From positions 1 to 64,000 of the forward strand of contig CAAGAT010000017.1 in the NCBI GenBank assembly GCA_900767875.1: a stretch of DNA of 64,000 bases, read 5' to 3'. Source of the stretch: an uncultured Sutterella sp. Lineage in GTDB: Bacteria; Pseudomonadota; Gammaproteobacteria; Burkholderiales; Burkholderiaceae_F. The notes below the pieces were generated by a model, which ran no database searches, was not told where the DNA came from, and worked only from the letters and a program-made list of their open reading frames with translations. Position numbers and translations under genes: made by a program. Positions 16,718-25,439 of the stretch are shown here, one piece after another (the first letter of the stretch is position 1; each line of letters starts with the position of its first letter).

Positions 16718-16734
16718 GGGGGGCAATCAAAGCC

Positions 16735-17397
16735 TCAGGGCATGTCCGAGCAGGCGCGCACGCTCGTGCCCTTCCAGCGCTTTTGGGCGGCCTCAAGCTT
16801 GGGGCGCTTGTCTTCGGTGATGCCCTGCAAAAGCAGATCGACCTGATCGGTGAGCTCGCCGCGGAGGTTGGTGACCCGCAGACCCTGCACGTCGGGACTC
16901 TTGTCGCTTTGGATCCAACCGAGCGCCTGCTCGCGCGTCTCAAAGGCCTGCACCTCCACCCCGAAGGACAGACCCCCGCGCAAAATGGGTCGCACGTGAC
17001 GATAGCCCTGCTGACGGAACTGTTTGACGAAAGCCTTGACGGCCACATCGTTGTCGTAGGGGCCCAGATACACAATCCAGCGCTCGGGCAAAAAGCGATC
17101 GACGATGTGCGCGGGCTCGGTCAGGCCGCTGCGGCGCAGCGTTTTTTGCGCCGCTGCGATCTGCCGCGCGTTAAAGGGGCCCCAGACAAAGCAGTCGCTC
17201 GGGCCGCTACGGCCGCTGATCAGCGCTTGCCGGTCCCGCTTTCGCGCCTCAAAGGCCTCGCGCACGATGTCGGGTACGCGCGCATCGAGCTTGACCGCCG
17301 AGGCCACATCCGAGACGGGGCCGTTGGTTTGGTCAAACCAACACCACAGCGCGGCCGCCAGTGCCAGCAGCAGGACGGTATTAATGACGTAGCGCAC
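16735..17397 (-). CDS. Membrane-anchored SPOR-domain-like protein
   Basis: A 220-residue protein with an N-terminal transmembrane anchor (MRYVINTVLLLALAAALWCWF) and a periplasmic part resembling SPOR repeats: FVWGPFNARQIAAAQKTL and IVYLGPYDNDVAVKAFVKQF, each with the G-P/Y-F core, followed by a related stretch near 145-165. SPOR domains bind peptidoglycan stripped of stem peptides. It begins one base after coaX ends and belongs to the birA-coaX operon, as in other Burkholderiales. Exact role unknown. Confidence 0.7.
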   Translation of the reverse strand: MRYVINTVLLLALAAALWCWFDQTNGPVSDVASAVKLDARVPDIVREAFEARKRDRQALISGRSGPSDCFVWGPFNARQIAAAQKTLRRSGLTEPAHIVDRFLPERWIVYLGPYDNDVAVKAFVKQFRQQGYRHVRPILRGGLSFGVEVQAFETREQALGWIQSDKSPDVQGLRVTNLRGELTDQVDLLLQGITEDKRPKLEAAQKRWKGTSVRACSDMP

Positions 17398-17398
17398 G

Positions 17399-18166
17399 TC
17401 AGACCGCCTTGGCGCGCATCGCCAGACCGCGCAGCACGAGGTTGTGCTTGATCACGGCCTGCGGATATTCCTGCATGATGTAGGGGGCGAAAAGCGGCGC
17501 GGCGCCGCCCGCAAACAAGAGGCACGGATCGTCAAAGCCCAGGCGCCGCAGACTGCTCAGCGACCGATCCACGATGCCAAAGTGCGCCTCCAAAACGGCC
17601 GTGGTGATCGCGTCGGCCGTGTTGGTCGGAAAGTCGGCTTTGACGCCGATGCGACCCGGCCGGCAGCGAGTTTTGGTGAGCAACGCCTCGCTCATCATCG
17701 AGGGGCCGGGCAGAATGCGCCCGCCGATGAAGGCCTGCGTGTTGTCGCCTTCGGGCACAAGCACGTCGGCCGTCGTGGCCGTGCCGATGTGCACGACCAG
17801 AATCGGGCGGCCCGGGTAAAGCGAGGCGGCGCCGATGACGGCGTGCCAGCGGTCGCTGCCGAGCTGCTCGTAGTTGTCGTACTTGTTGACGATCGTCAGC
17901 TGCGGGCTGCGAAAGATGCGCTCGGAGTGCAGCCAGTCCCACTTGATGCCGTGGGCATTAAAGAGCCGGGTGATGTTGAAGGCGAATTTTTCGCTTGACA
18001 CCATGCAGCCGACCACGCGTTCGGGCTTGAGATTGAGCCAGCGGTGCAGCAGCTCGTCGGGCACGACGTCATTGCCGCAGTGCACGTAGGCGTGCGGCTC
18101 CTCCGGTTTGTCGAACGTCGCCCATTTGAGCGCCGTGTTGCCCAGATCCAAAAGCAAAGCGGTCAC
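17399..18166 (-). CDS. coaX: Type III pantothenate kinase
   Basis: A 255-residue CoaX, which phosphorylates pantothenate in the first step of coenzyme A synthesis. It starts with the ASKHA phosphate loop LLLDLGNTALKWA and has GSDRWHAVIGA and the second loop VHIGTATTADVL, then GRILPGPSMMSEAL. Type III enzymes are not inhibited by CoA. Second gene of birA-coaX-SPOR, nine bases after birA. Confidence 0.93.
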   Translation of the reverse strand: MTALLLDLGNTALKWATFDKPEEPHAYVHCGNDVVPDELLHRWLNLKPERVVGCMVSSEKFAFNITRLFNAHGIKWDWLHSERIFRSPQLTIVNKYDNYEQLGSDRWHAVIGAASLYPGRPILVVHIGTATTADVLVPEGDNTQAFIGGRILPGPSMMSEALLTKTRCRPGRIGVKADFPTNTADAITTAVLEAHFGIVDRSLSSLRRLGFDDPCLLFAGGAAPLFAPYIMQEYPQAVIKHNLVLRGLAMRAKAV

Positions 18167-18175
18167 GATTTTTCT

Positions 18176-18988
18176 CTATTCGTTGTCGAGCGGCCGAACG
18201 CGCGCGTCCGTCAGGCGATGCACGCGGCCCTCGTCGTCCTCGAGCAGCAGCTCGCCGTGCGCGGCCAGCCCCACGGTCCGGCCCGTCAGACTTGCTCCTA
18301 CGGGCAGCTGCGCCCGCACGCGTTGGCCGGCAAAGGCATCGAGCGTGGGCCAGAGAGCGCGCACCGCGTCAACGGACGCGGCCGAAAAGTCGCGGCAGGC
18401 CTTTTCGATGGCCAACGCCAGGGAGGCGGCCACGTCCCGGCGCAACGCCCGAACGTCGGCCGCCGGCGGCAGCTTCTCAAAGAGCGCGGCGGGCGCAACG
18501 TCAGTCGTTGCCGGCCCGGCCGAGCCCAGATCAATATTAACGCCGATCCCCGCCACGGCATGCACGCGTCTCGCGCGGCTTTTGACGAGCTCGCACAAAA
18601 GACCCGCGGCTTTGCCCCCGCCGATCCACACGTCGTTGGGCCACTTTAGGCGCGCGGCGGCATTGCGCTTTTGCAGCTGCTGCACGCAGGCCGCTCCGAT
18701 CACAAGCGAGAGGGCGGAAAACTCCCTCACGCTCTCGGGCAGCGGCACGGCCACGGTCATCAGAACCGAGACGGCCGGATTGACCCACACGCGCCCGCGC
18801 GTGCCGCGCCCGGCGCTTTGCCGGTCGGCCACCAGCACGAGGCCGACGGTGTCGAAAGAGGCACGCACCATCGCCTTGGCGTCGTCGTTGGTGCTGCCGG
18901 TCTCTTCGAACCAGTGCGCCGTGAGCGCACTGCCCGCACGTTGCAGAATTTCTTGGAAAGAGCGGCTGTCGGAGCAATTACAATGCAT
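18176..18988 (-). CDS. birA: Biotin--[acetyl-CoA-carboxylase] ligase
   Basis: A 270-residue biotin protein ligase that makes biotinyl-AMP and joins biotin to the carboxyl carrier protein. Motifs: ETGSTNDDAK, the biotin/AMP loop SAGRGTRGRVWV, and LKWPNDVWIGGGKAAG with the catalytic lysine. There is no N-terminal helix-turn-helix, so unlike E. coli BirA it should not act as a repressor. First gene of the operon and divergent from the hydrolase gene 32 bases away. Confidence 0.92.
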   Translation of the reverse strand: MHCNCSDSRSFQEILQRAGSALTAHWFEETGSTNDDAKAMVRASFDTVGLVLVADRQSAGRGTRGRVWVNPAVSVLMTVAVPLPESVREFSALSLVIGAACVQQLQKRNAAARLKWPNDVWIGGGKAAGLLCELVKSRARRVHAVAGIGVNIDLGSAGPATTDVAPAALFEKLPPAADVRALRRDVAASLALAIEKACRDFSAASVDAVRALWPTLDAFAGQRVRAQLPVGASLTGRTVGLAAHGELLLEDDEGRVHRLTDARVRPLDNE

Positions 18989-19020
18989 GACTCAGGCTCT
19001 CAATTGGAGTTCTTTGAAAC

Positions 19021-19650
19021 ATGAGCAGAACGCATACTACACAAACGGCCGGCGAGGCCGGAATGATCGAACTCGACATCGACTTTCCCGATGTCTGCAC
19101 CAAGGGCATCGCCTTTTTGGCCCATCCGATCACCACGCAGGGCGGCAGCAAGGATCACAAGGTCATCACCACGATGGCCAAGGCATTCGTCACCAACGGC
19201 TGGCTCGTCGTGCGTCCCAACTGCCGCGGCGCCGGCCGCAGCGAGGGCGAATACAACGCCGGTCCGGGCGAAGCGAGCGACTTTCTGCGCGTCATCGACG
19301 CGGTCTTTGAAATGCGCGAAGTGGCCGAGGTGCTGCCCGCGGGCGGCCGCGCCGTCTTCGGGGGCTTTTCCTTCGGCACCTACGTCATGAGTCTGGCCGC
19401 GCAGGTGCGCAAGCCCGCCGCCATGCTGTACGCTGGGCCTGCCGTGCACAAGTTCGACATCGTGCACCCGGGGTGCCCGGCTTTCGTGGTGCACGCGCAA
19501 AACGACGAGCTGGCGTCCCTGAATTCCGTGCTGGCCTGGGCCAACCTCAACAACCTCACCGTCGATGTGATTCCGGCAACCAATCACGTCTTTGCTAAGA
19601 AACTGCCGCAGCTGAGTCGGGTTTTCTCACAATTGGTTTCCCTCATCTGA
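19021..19650 (+). CDS. Alpha/beta-hydrolase (small, CocE/NonD-like)
   Basis: A 209-residue serine hydrolase. The nucleophile elbow is GGFSFGTY (serine near residue 122), the acid is in HAQNDELAS and the histidine in ATNHVF. The N-terminal HPITTQGGSKDHKVITTMAKAFV and RPNCRGAGRSEGEY are typical of small cytosolic hydrolases of this group. Substrate unknown. Possibly co-transcribed with the following gene (24-base gap). Confidence 0.82.
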   Translation: MSRTHTTQTAGEAGMIELDIDFPDVCTKGIAFLAHPITTQGGSKDHKVITTMAKAFVTNGWLVVRPNCRGAGRSEGEYNAGPGEASDFLRVIDAVFEMREVAEVLPAGGRAVFGGFSFGTYVMSLAAQVRKPAAMLYAGPAVHKFDIVHPGCPAFVVHAQNDELASLNSVLAWANLNNLTVDVIPATNHVFAKKLPQLSRVFSQLVSLI

Positions 19651-19674
19651 AAGGCCGCCCGCTAAAATCGGCAC

Positions 19675-20904
19675 ATGCAAATTTTCCGCCGTTTTTTCAT
19701 CGTTCTCGTCGGCTTTCTAAGCCTTGCCGCCGCCCCCGCCTACGCGGCGGGCAAGGATCCCGTTCTGACCTCCTCGGCGCAAGCCTGGGTGCTCGTGGAC
19801 GGTGCCAGCGGCTTTGTGATGAGCGCGCGCGACAAGGACTTGGCCCTCAATCCGGGCGAGCTCGTGCATCTGATGACCATCTACACGGCGCTCGAAGCGG
19901 TCGGAACCGACAAAAAAGCCCTAACGGCCCCCGTGAGCATCCGTGCCGAGGACGTGGCCCGCTCCGAAGGCTCGCGGCGCCTGTATCTGGTGCCCGGTGA
20001 ACCGCATCCCCTGCGCACCCTGCTGCAGGGCATCGCCGTGACGGGCGCCGAAGACGCGGTGCTGGCAGTGGCCGCCCATGTGGCGGGCGACGAGAAGGCC
20101 TTTGCCGCGCGCATGAACGAGACGGCCCGTAAACTGGCGCTGACGGACAGCGTTTTCTCCTCCCCGGCGGTGCACAAGGACAACCGCATGAGCGCGCACG
20201 ATCTGGCGCGCCTGACGGTGGCCTTCGTCAAAGCCTATCCGCAGGCCTACCGCTGGTTCTCCCAGAAGGAATTTCACTTCACCACCCACAGCCTGCGCAG
20301 CCGCAATCTGCTGCTGTGGCGCGGCGAGGGCATCGGCGGCGTGATGAGCAGCACCGACACCGTCTCGATGGCGGGCAGCTGGCACCGTGACGCCGAAGAA
20401 ACCCGCCTGCCGCGCGACGTGGTGGCGGTGGTGCTCGGCGGCAAGAGCGCCGAGCTGGTCACGTCCGATACGCAGTCGCTCCTACAGTACGGGCGTCTGG
20501 GCTTTGAAACCCTGCGGCTTTTCCCGGCCGACACGCTCGTCACCAAGGTCGACATCCTGATGGGCAACCGTGAAAAGCTCGAGGTGGGCACCGCCCGCGA
20601 AATCTGGGTGACCGTGCGCCGTCAGGACATCGTCACCCGTGGCCTGGGCGGATTTGCCATGCGGTTTGAGTACCTGTCGCCGGCCGTCGCCCCCGTCAAA
20701 CAGGGCGACGTGGTCGGCACGCTGCACGTGGAGTTTCTCAATCACCCGGTGGAGGACTTTGATCTGGTGGCCATGCACGACGTGGGCCCGGGCAGTTTTC
20801 TGAGCCGCTTCGTCGACTCCGTGCGGCTTCGCATGAAGCCGGCCGAAGAACGGATGCAGCGCGCCGCCCCCGTCACGGCCGACGGGAAATCCATCGAACC
20901 CTGA
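19675..20904 (+). CDS. PBP5/DacC-like protein with all three catalytic motifs lost
   Basis: A 409-residue exported homologue of D-alanyl-D-alanine carboxypeptidase (signal peptide 1-24, ending AYA). The fold is clearly PBP5-like (WVLVDGASGFVMSARDKD, LNPGELVHLMTIYTALEA, LLLWRGEGIGG, a C-terminal PBP5_C-type domain and an amphipathic tail). However the SxxK motif is ELVH (62-65), the SxN motif is TGA (123-125) and the KTG motif is MSS (224-226). No carboxypeptidase or penicillin-binding activity is expected. It occupies the usual dac position before DUF493-lipB, so it may have kept a scaffold role. No frameshift is seen, which argues against simple decay. Confidence 0.85.
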   Translation: MQIFRRFFIVLVGFLSLAAAPAYAAGKDPVLTSSAQAWVLVDGASGFVMSARDKDLALNPGELVHLMTIYTALEAVGTDKKALTAPVSIRAEDVARSEGSRRLYLVPGEPHPLRTLLQGIAVTGAEDAVLAVAAHVAGDEKAFAARMNETARKLALTDSVFSSPAVHKDNRMSAHDLARLTVAFVKAYPQAYRWFSQKEFHFTTHSLRSRNLLLWRGEGIGGVMSSTDTVSMAGSWHRDAEETRLPRDVVAVVLGGKSAELVTSDTQSLLQYGRLGFETLRLFPADTLVTKVDILMGNREKLEVGTAREIWVTVRRQDIVTRGLGGFAMRFEYLSPAVAPVKQGDVVGTLHVEFLNHPVEDFDLVAMHDVGPGSFLSRFVDSVRLRMKPAEERMQRAAPVTADGKSIEP

Positions 20905-20917
20905 CGAAGTTTTCACC

Positions 20918-21238
20918 ATGACGTCTTCTTCCAAACCCGAATCCGACCTGCACAAAACCGAAGAGCAGGTCGTCGAGGAGCAGGACTCGCTCATCGAGTT
21001 TCCGTGCGACTTTCCCATCAAGGTGATGGGCGCCTCCGTGCCGCACTTTGCCGAGACGATCGGCGCGGCCGTCCGCGAGCTCGTGCCCGACTTTGATCCG
21101 GCCTCCATCACGGCCCGTCAGTCGGCCAAGAGCCGCTACACGGCCCTGACGGTCACCGTGCACGCCACCAACCGCGCGCAGCTCGACAGCATCTATCTGA
21201 TGCTCACCTCCCATCCGCTCGTCAAAATCGTTCTGTGA
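20918..21238 (+). CDS. ybeD: DUF493 (YbeD-like) family protein
   Basis: A 106-residue protein with the DUF493 core (EFPCDFPIKVMGASVPHFAETI, then RYTALTVTVHATNRAQLDSIYLMLTSHPLVKIVL), a ferredoxin-like fold regularly found between dac and lipB. It has been proposed to be regulatory, but the function is not settled. Its stop overlaps the lipB GTG start. Confidence 0.88.
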   Translation: MTSSSKPESDLHKTEEQVVEEQDSLIEFPCDFPIKVMGASVPHFAETIGAAVRELVPDFDPASITARQSAKSRYTALTVTVHATNRAQLDSIYLMLTSHPLVKIVL

Positions 21239-21906
21239 CCGACCTCACCCCGATCGTGCGCGACCTCTGCACGGCCGAGTACGTGCCCGTGGCCGAGGCG
21301 ATGCGCACGCTCACGCGCACCCGATCGGCCGACACGCCCGATGAAATCTGGTTTGTGGAGCACCCGGCCGTCTACACCGCCGGGCGCGATGCCGCACAGA
21401 GAAGCGGCCAAATCGGCGGCGTGCCGCTCGTGCCCGTCGAGCGCGGCGGCGACATCACGTTTCACGCCCCCGGCCAGATGGTCGTCTATCCCCTGCTCGA
21501 TTTACTGCGCCGACGGCTCTTTGTCAAACCCTTCGTGAAGATTTTGCTCGGCACGCTCATCGACACGCTCGGCGTCTTCGGCATCCGCGCCTTTGCGCAC
21601 GAGACGGCCCCGGGCGTGTACGTGGCCCTTGAGGGCGGCGTCGGACAGTTTCAGGGGCTGGCTAAAATCGCTTCCATCGGCATTCACGTCAGCCGCGGCT
21701 GCTCGTTTCACGGCATTGCCCTCAATGTGGCCACGGACCTGGCGGGCTTTCGCCGAATCGCGCCCTGCGGTTACACGGGGCTGCGCATGACCGATATGGT
21801 CTCATTGGGCGCCGCGGCCGACCTGCAGACCGTCAAGGACGAGTATCGCCGGCGTCTGCTGGCCGCGCTTGAAAGCGCCCTGAAGGAGAAAACCAACAAT
21901 GACTGA
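21235..21906 (+). CDS. lipB: Octanoyl-[acyl-carrier-protein]:protein octanoyltransferase
   Basis: Moves octanoate from ACP to lipoyl domains, the first step of endogenous lipoate synthesis. The 223-residue protein has HPAVYTAGRDA, RGGDITFHAPGQMVVYP, the catalytic lysine in AKIASIGIHV and the catalytic cysteine in SRGCSFHGIALNV. GTG start overlaps the DUF493 stop (four-base overlap), so translation is coupled. The 3' end overlaps menA by eight bases. Confidence 0.93.
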   Translation: MTDLTPIVRDLCTAEYVPVAEAMRTLTRTRSADTPDEIWFVEHPAVYTAGRDAAQRSGQIGGVPLVPVERGGDITFHAPGQMVVYPLLDLLRRRLFVKPFVKILLGTLIDTLGVFGIRAFAHETAPGVYVALEGGVGQFQGLAKIASIGIHVSRGCSFHGIALNVATDLAGFRRIAPCGYTGLRMTDMVSLGAAADLQTVKDEYRRRLLAALESALKEKTNND

Positions 21907-22831
21907 AGAGAATCCTTCGCCGGTACCGGGCGTCAAACCCGGCAGTTTTGCGGCCTGGTGCGCGAGTTTTCGCCCCAAGACTCTTGGCATTGCAGCCGCC
22001 CCCGTGCTCGTGGGGCTGGCCGTCAGCGCCGCCGTCACGCACACCTTTGAGGTGGTGGTGGCCCTGGCCACCCTGGCTCTGTCGCTGCTGATGCAGGCCA
22101 TCAGCAACATGGAAAACGACGCGGGCTACACCAAGCGCAAGGCCGAACGCTCCTCGCGCAAGGGGCTGCCGCGCGCCACGGCCAACGGCTGGCTCACGGT
22201 CGCGCAGGTCGAGCGCATGATCAAGATTTTGATCGGCGTCGTCGCCTTGGACACGATCTTTCTGATTTGGGTCGGCGGCTGGGTGATGCTGGCCATCTCG
22301 GTGGCCTCGGTGCTGGCAGCCTACGCCTACATGGGCGGCCCCAAGCCCATCGCCTACACGCCCTGGGGCGAATTCGTGGTCTTTGTCTTTTTCGGCCTGG
22401 TGGCCGTCTCAGGCACGGCCTATCTGCAGACGGGCCTGTGGCAGATCGAAGCGATCCTGACGGGCGCCGCCCTGGGGCTGATCGCCGCGGCGGTGCTGGC
22501 CGTGAACAACTACCGCGACGCCGAACACGACAAGGAAGTCGGCCGCCGCACGCTGGCCGTGTTGCTGGGAAAACCGGCAATGGTGGGCGTGTACAGTGCC
22601 CTCGTTTACTTTCCCTACGCCGTGGTGGCCGCGGCGATCGTTCTGAACCCTTCCGTGGCGGGCCTGGGGCTGTGCCTTCTCTCGCTGCCCAAGAGCATCA
22701 AGCTTGTGGCCGAGCTGCCGCTGCGCGAGGGCAATGAACTCAACGCCGTCATGTTCGGCACGGTCAAACTTGAGCTTTTCTTTTCACTGTGCCTGACCGT
22801 CGGCGGCATTGTGAGCATACTTTTGTTCTGA
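21899..22831 (+). CDS. menA: 1,4-dihydroxy-2-naphthoate polyprenyltransferase
   Basis: A 310-residue UbiA-superfamily membrane enzyme with about eight or nine transmembrane segments, which prenylates dihydroxynaphthoate in menaquinone synthesis. The first aspartate-rich motif is NMENDAGYTKRKAERS (about 75-90) and the second is VNNYRDAEHDKEVGRRTLAV, the latter very like MenA (NNLRDxxxDxxxGKxTLAVRLG). It sits between lipB and lipA and overlaps lipB, an unusual place. Menaquinone would be the electron carrier for the reductase modules of this organism. Confidence 0.85.
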   Translation: MTEENPSPVPGVKPGSFAAWCASFRPKTLGIAAAPVLVGLAVSAAVTHTFEVVVALATLALSLLMQAISNMENDAGYTKRKAERSSRKGLPRATANGWLTVAQVERMIKILIGVVALDTIFLIWVGGWVMLAISVASVLAAYAYMGGPKPIAYTPWGEFVVFVFFGLVAVSGTAYLQTGLWQIEAILTGAALGLIAAAVLAVNNYRDAEHDKEVGRRTLAVLLGKPAMVGVYSALVYFPYAVVAAAIVLNPSVAGLGLCLLSLPKSIKLVAELPLREGNELNAVMFGTVKLELFFSLCLTVGGIVSILLF

Positions 22832-22839
22832 GGTGAGCG

Positions 22840-23781
22840 GTGGCGGACGGACGCAGCTTTAAAAAGATTCTTCCCATTTCCCGTGAGGCGGCCCGCGACT
22901 CGGGGCCGACGCTGCCCAAGCCCGCCTGGCTCAAGGTGCGCGCCTCCGTCTCGGGCGGCGCCGAGGATCCCCTGCGGCAAATTCTCACCGACTATTCGCT
23001 CTCGACGGTCTGCCGGGAAGCCAACTGCCCCAACCGCGCCGAATGCTTTTCGGGCGGAACGGCCGCCTTTTTGATTCTCGGCGAGCTGTGCACGCGGCGC
23101 TGCGCCTTCTGCGATCTGGCCCACGGCACGCCCAAGCCGCCCGCCGCCGACGAGCCCGATCGCCTGGCCAAGGCCGTCAAGGTGCTCAAACTCAAGTACG
23201 CGGTCATCACCAGCCCCGACCGGGACGATCTCAAGGACGGCGGCGCCGGCCACTTTGCCGCGGTGATCCGAGCCCTCAGAAGCACGGTGCCGGGCATTGA
23301 GGTGGAAATTCTGGTGCCCGACTTCAAGAAAAAGGAAGAGACGGCCCTGGAGATTCTCTCCGCCACGCCCCCCGACGTCTTTAACCACAACATCGAGACG
23401 GTGCCGCGCCTGTATCGCGTGGCGCGCCCGGGCGCCTCCTACGAGGGGTCTCTGGCGCTTCTGAAGGCCTTTGCCGCCCGCAACCCCCACATCCCCACCA
23501 AGAGCGGTCTGATGCTCGGTCTGGGGGAAACGGACGAGGAGGTTGTGGCGGTGCTTCGAGACCTGCGGGCGCACGATGTGGCGCGCGTGACGATCGGCCA
23601 GTACCTGGCCCCGTCCAAGGCGCACCTGCCCGTGCGACGCTACGTCTCGCCCGAGGATTTCGTGCGCTGGCGCGATCTGGCCCTCTCCATGGGCTTTGAA
23701 AAGGCGCATGCGGGCGTTTTCGTGCGCTCGAGCTACCACGCCTCGCACGACAGTGATCAGACGCACGCGTGCGCGTCCTGA
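22840..23781 (+). CDS. lipA: Lipoyl synthase
   Basis: Radical SAM enzyme that inserts two sulfurs into octanoyl-lipoyl domains. The 313-residue protein has the auxiliary cluster cysteines in CREANCPNRAEC and the radical SAM triad CTRRCAFC, plus the C-terminal RSSYHAS motif whose serine ligates the auxiliary cluster. GTG start, eight bases after menA, in the lipB-menA-lipA series. Confidence 0.96.
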   Translation: MADGRSFKKILPISREAARDSGPTLPKPAWLKVRASVSGGAEDPLRQILTDYSLSTVCREANCPNRAECFSGGTAAFLILGELCTRRCAFCDLAHGTPKPPAADEPDRLAKAVKVLKLKYAVITSPDRDDLKDGGAGHFAAVIRALRSTVPGIEVEILVPDFKKKEETALEILSATPPDVFNHNIETVPRLYRVARPGASYEGSLALLKAFAARNPHIPTKSGLMLGLGETDEEVVAVLRDLRAHDVARVTIGQYLAPSKAHLPVRRYVSPEDFVRWRDLALSMGFEKAHAGVFVRSSYHASHDSDQTHACAS

Positions 23782-23783
23782 TG

Positions 23784-23822
23784 CGACAACGGCAGGCTGA
23801 TAAGGCCTGCCGTCGTTGTTTG
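23784..23822 (+). terminator. Terminator after lipA
   Basis: CGGCAGGC / GCCTGCCG stem extended by partial ACAA/TTGT pairing, with GTTGTTTG after it. Confidence 0.65.
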
Positions 23823-23860
23823 TGGGGGAGCTGCGGGCTCCCCCGACGATCCCGTTGCCC

Positions 23861-24547
23861 TTAGGAGGCGGGTTGCTCGCCTTCGCTCGGGTTGGCGGTG
23901 TTTTCCTTCTGGATCATCTTCATGCGTTCGGCGATGCGCTCGGCCGACATGACGTCACAGACGGAGATGACGCGGTACACCCCGCTCGTGCGGGCGGCCA
24001 CGGTCATGGCAATCGTGTTTTCCTGCGGCGTGACGATGCCCATGATGTAGACGATGCCGCGGTCAACGACCACCTTCATCTGGCTCAGATAGACCTGATC
24101 CTCCATCACCATGCGCGAGCGCACGGCCGTAGCGGTCTTGGAGTCCTTCATGCGCTGCATCCAGCCCACGCTTTCCATCACCGCCAGTTCGTTGACCACA
24201 CTGACGACGTCCAGGCTCTTTTGCGCCGTTTCTGTCACGATGCGCTTGGCCTTGAGGCTGGCGATCTCACCGGTCAGAAGCACCTTGCCGTTGTAGGTCG
24301 TCACGGTGATGTGGCCGTCGGGCTCGTTGCCGAGCTGCTCCTTGAGGGCCTGACGGATTTCGAGCGAGAGGCGCTTTTCAATGACGCCGTCACTCACGAC
24401 GGTGCCCGCCGAACGGCGGTCGATCATCGTCGAGACGGTCGCGCCGGTGGCCACGGCCGCCGTGCCCACGATCAACGGGGCACAGCCCACCATGGCCGTC
24501 GAGAGCGCCGCGGCGCACGACAAAAGGCAAAGAGTGCGCTTAATCAT
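23861..24547 (-). CDS. Dual-BON-domain lipoprotein (DolP/YraP-like)
   Basis: A 228-residue lipoprotein with lipobox MVGC (cysteine near residue 22) and two BON domains (about 60-125 and 140-210), the architecture of DolP/YraP, an outer-membrane protein that supports envelope integrity and BAM function. The start ATG at 24547 follows GGAGA; an earlier in-frame ATG adds seven residues and is less well placed. Confidence 0.85.
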   Translation of the reverse strand: MIKRTLCLLSCAAALSTAMVGCAPLIVGTAAVATGATVSTMIDRRSAGTVVSDGVIEKRLSLEIRQALKEQLGNEPDGHITVTTYNGKVLLTGEIASLKAKRIVTETAQKSLDVVSVVNELAVMESVGWMQRMKDSKTATAVRSRMVMEDQVYLSQMKVVVDRGIVYIMGIVTPQENTIAMTVAARTSGVYRVISVCDVMSAERIAERMKMIQKENTANPSEGEQPAS

Positions 24548-24573
24548 CTTGTTTCTCCACTTCTTCAAAAGGT

Positions 24574-25350
24574 TTACATCAAATTCGACACGTCAAAGGC
24601 CGGACGCTCCGGCGCCTTGAGTCCGATTGCAGGCTGCATCTGCAGGAAAGGCTGCAGCCACGTTTCGTATGTGTGCAGCAAATCGGCCCTCACCGTCACT
24701 TTGGAGCCGCTCATGCGCATCAGTCCGTCCCGCATCCATCCGCGCAGCGTTTCATCGATCTGTTCGAACCGGCAGTTGAGTAGCGCGGCCGTCAGACGCC
24801 GTGAGGGCGCAGTCGGTAATCTAACAAAACTTTTGACGGGAAGAGCACAGATATTGGGCGTACCCGCCGCCTTGACGAGGGACACCAAAAAGACGCCGAG
24901 CCGTTCCGCGGGCGAGGCGGCCTGACAGACCATGAGCCCGAGCCGCTCGCAGATGGCGCGGGACAGGGCGTACCGGTTGAGTTCGTCGTTCCAGGCGGGC
25001 TCGATTTCGGCCACGCGCAGGAAGATCTCGGGCGGCACCGTAAAGACCTCGCACTGCGTGGCCGCCCAGTAGCGCCGCGGCAGGTTGTCCACGGCGTCGA
25101 TGGCGCGCGTCAGAACCCCAAAGCTGCCCGCGGCCGAGAGCGTGAGCATAAAGGGGGCGTTGGTGACGGGATGAATGACCCCCTGCGCGAGCAAGCCGCT
25201 TCGCACGAAAACGACGCGTTTGAAAAAGGGGGAAGTGCCGATCTGTCCTCCCCTGACAAGTTCCGTCTTGTGACCGATGCTGGTCAGAACTCTGGAGATG
25301 CCCGGCGATAACCGAGGTGCGAACCAAGGCAAAAGCGTGGCGGTAGGCAT
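24574..25350 (-). CDS. Crp/Fnr-like regulator (divergent)
   Basis: A 258-residue protein with a degenerate cyclic-nucleotide-binding-type beta roll (FFKRVVFVRSGLLAQGVIHP, then FMLTLSAAGSFGVLTRAIDAV, about 40-110), a long helix, and a C-terminal winged-helix-like part (SRRLTAALLNCRFEQIDETLRGWMRDGLM). No phosphate-binding RxS cassette or Fnr cysteines are evident, so the ligand is unknown. It borders the origin region; the start at 25350 has no strong ribosome site, and an upstream TTG is possible. Confidence 0.55.
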   Translation of the reverse strand: MPTATLLPWFAPRLSPGISRVLTSIGHKTELVRGGQIGTSPFFKRVVFVRSGLLAQGVIHPVTNAPFMLTLSAAGSFGVLTRAIDAVDNLPRRYWAATQCEVFTVPPEIFLRVAEIEPAWNDELNRYALSRAICERLGLMVCQAASPAERLGVFLVSLVKAAGTPNICALPVKSFVRLPTAPSRRLTAALLNCRFEQIDETLRGWMRDGLMRMSGSKVTVRADLLHTYETWLQPFLQMQPAIGLKAPERPAFDVSNLM

Positions 25351-25439
25351 AGTCGACAGCGGCTGCCGGTCCGCGGCAAAAGCGCCGCAGCCCAAGGAAA
25401 AAACTTAAAACCGCAGTAATCCTAGCACAGCCCCGCACC

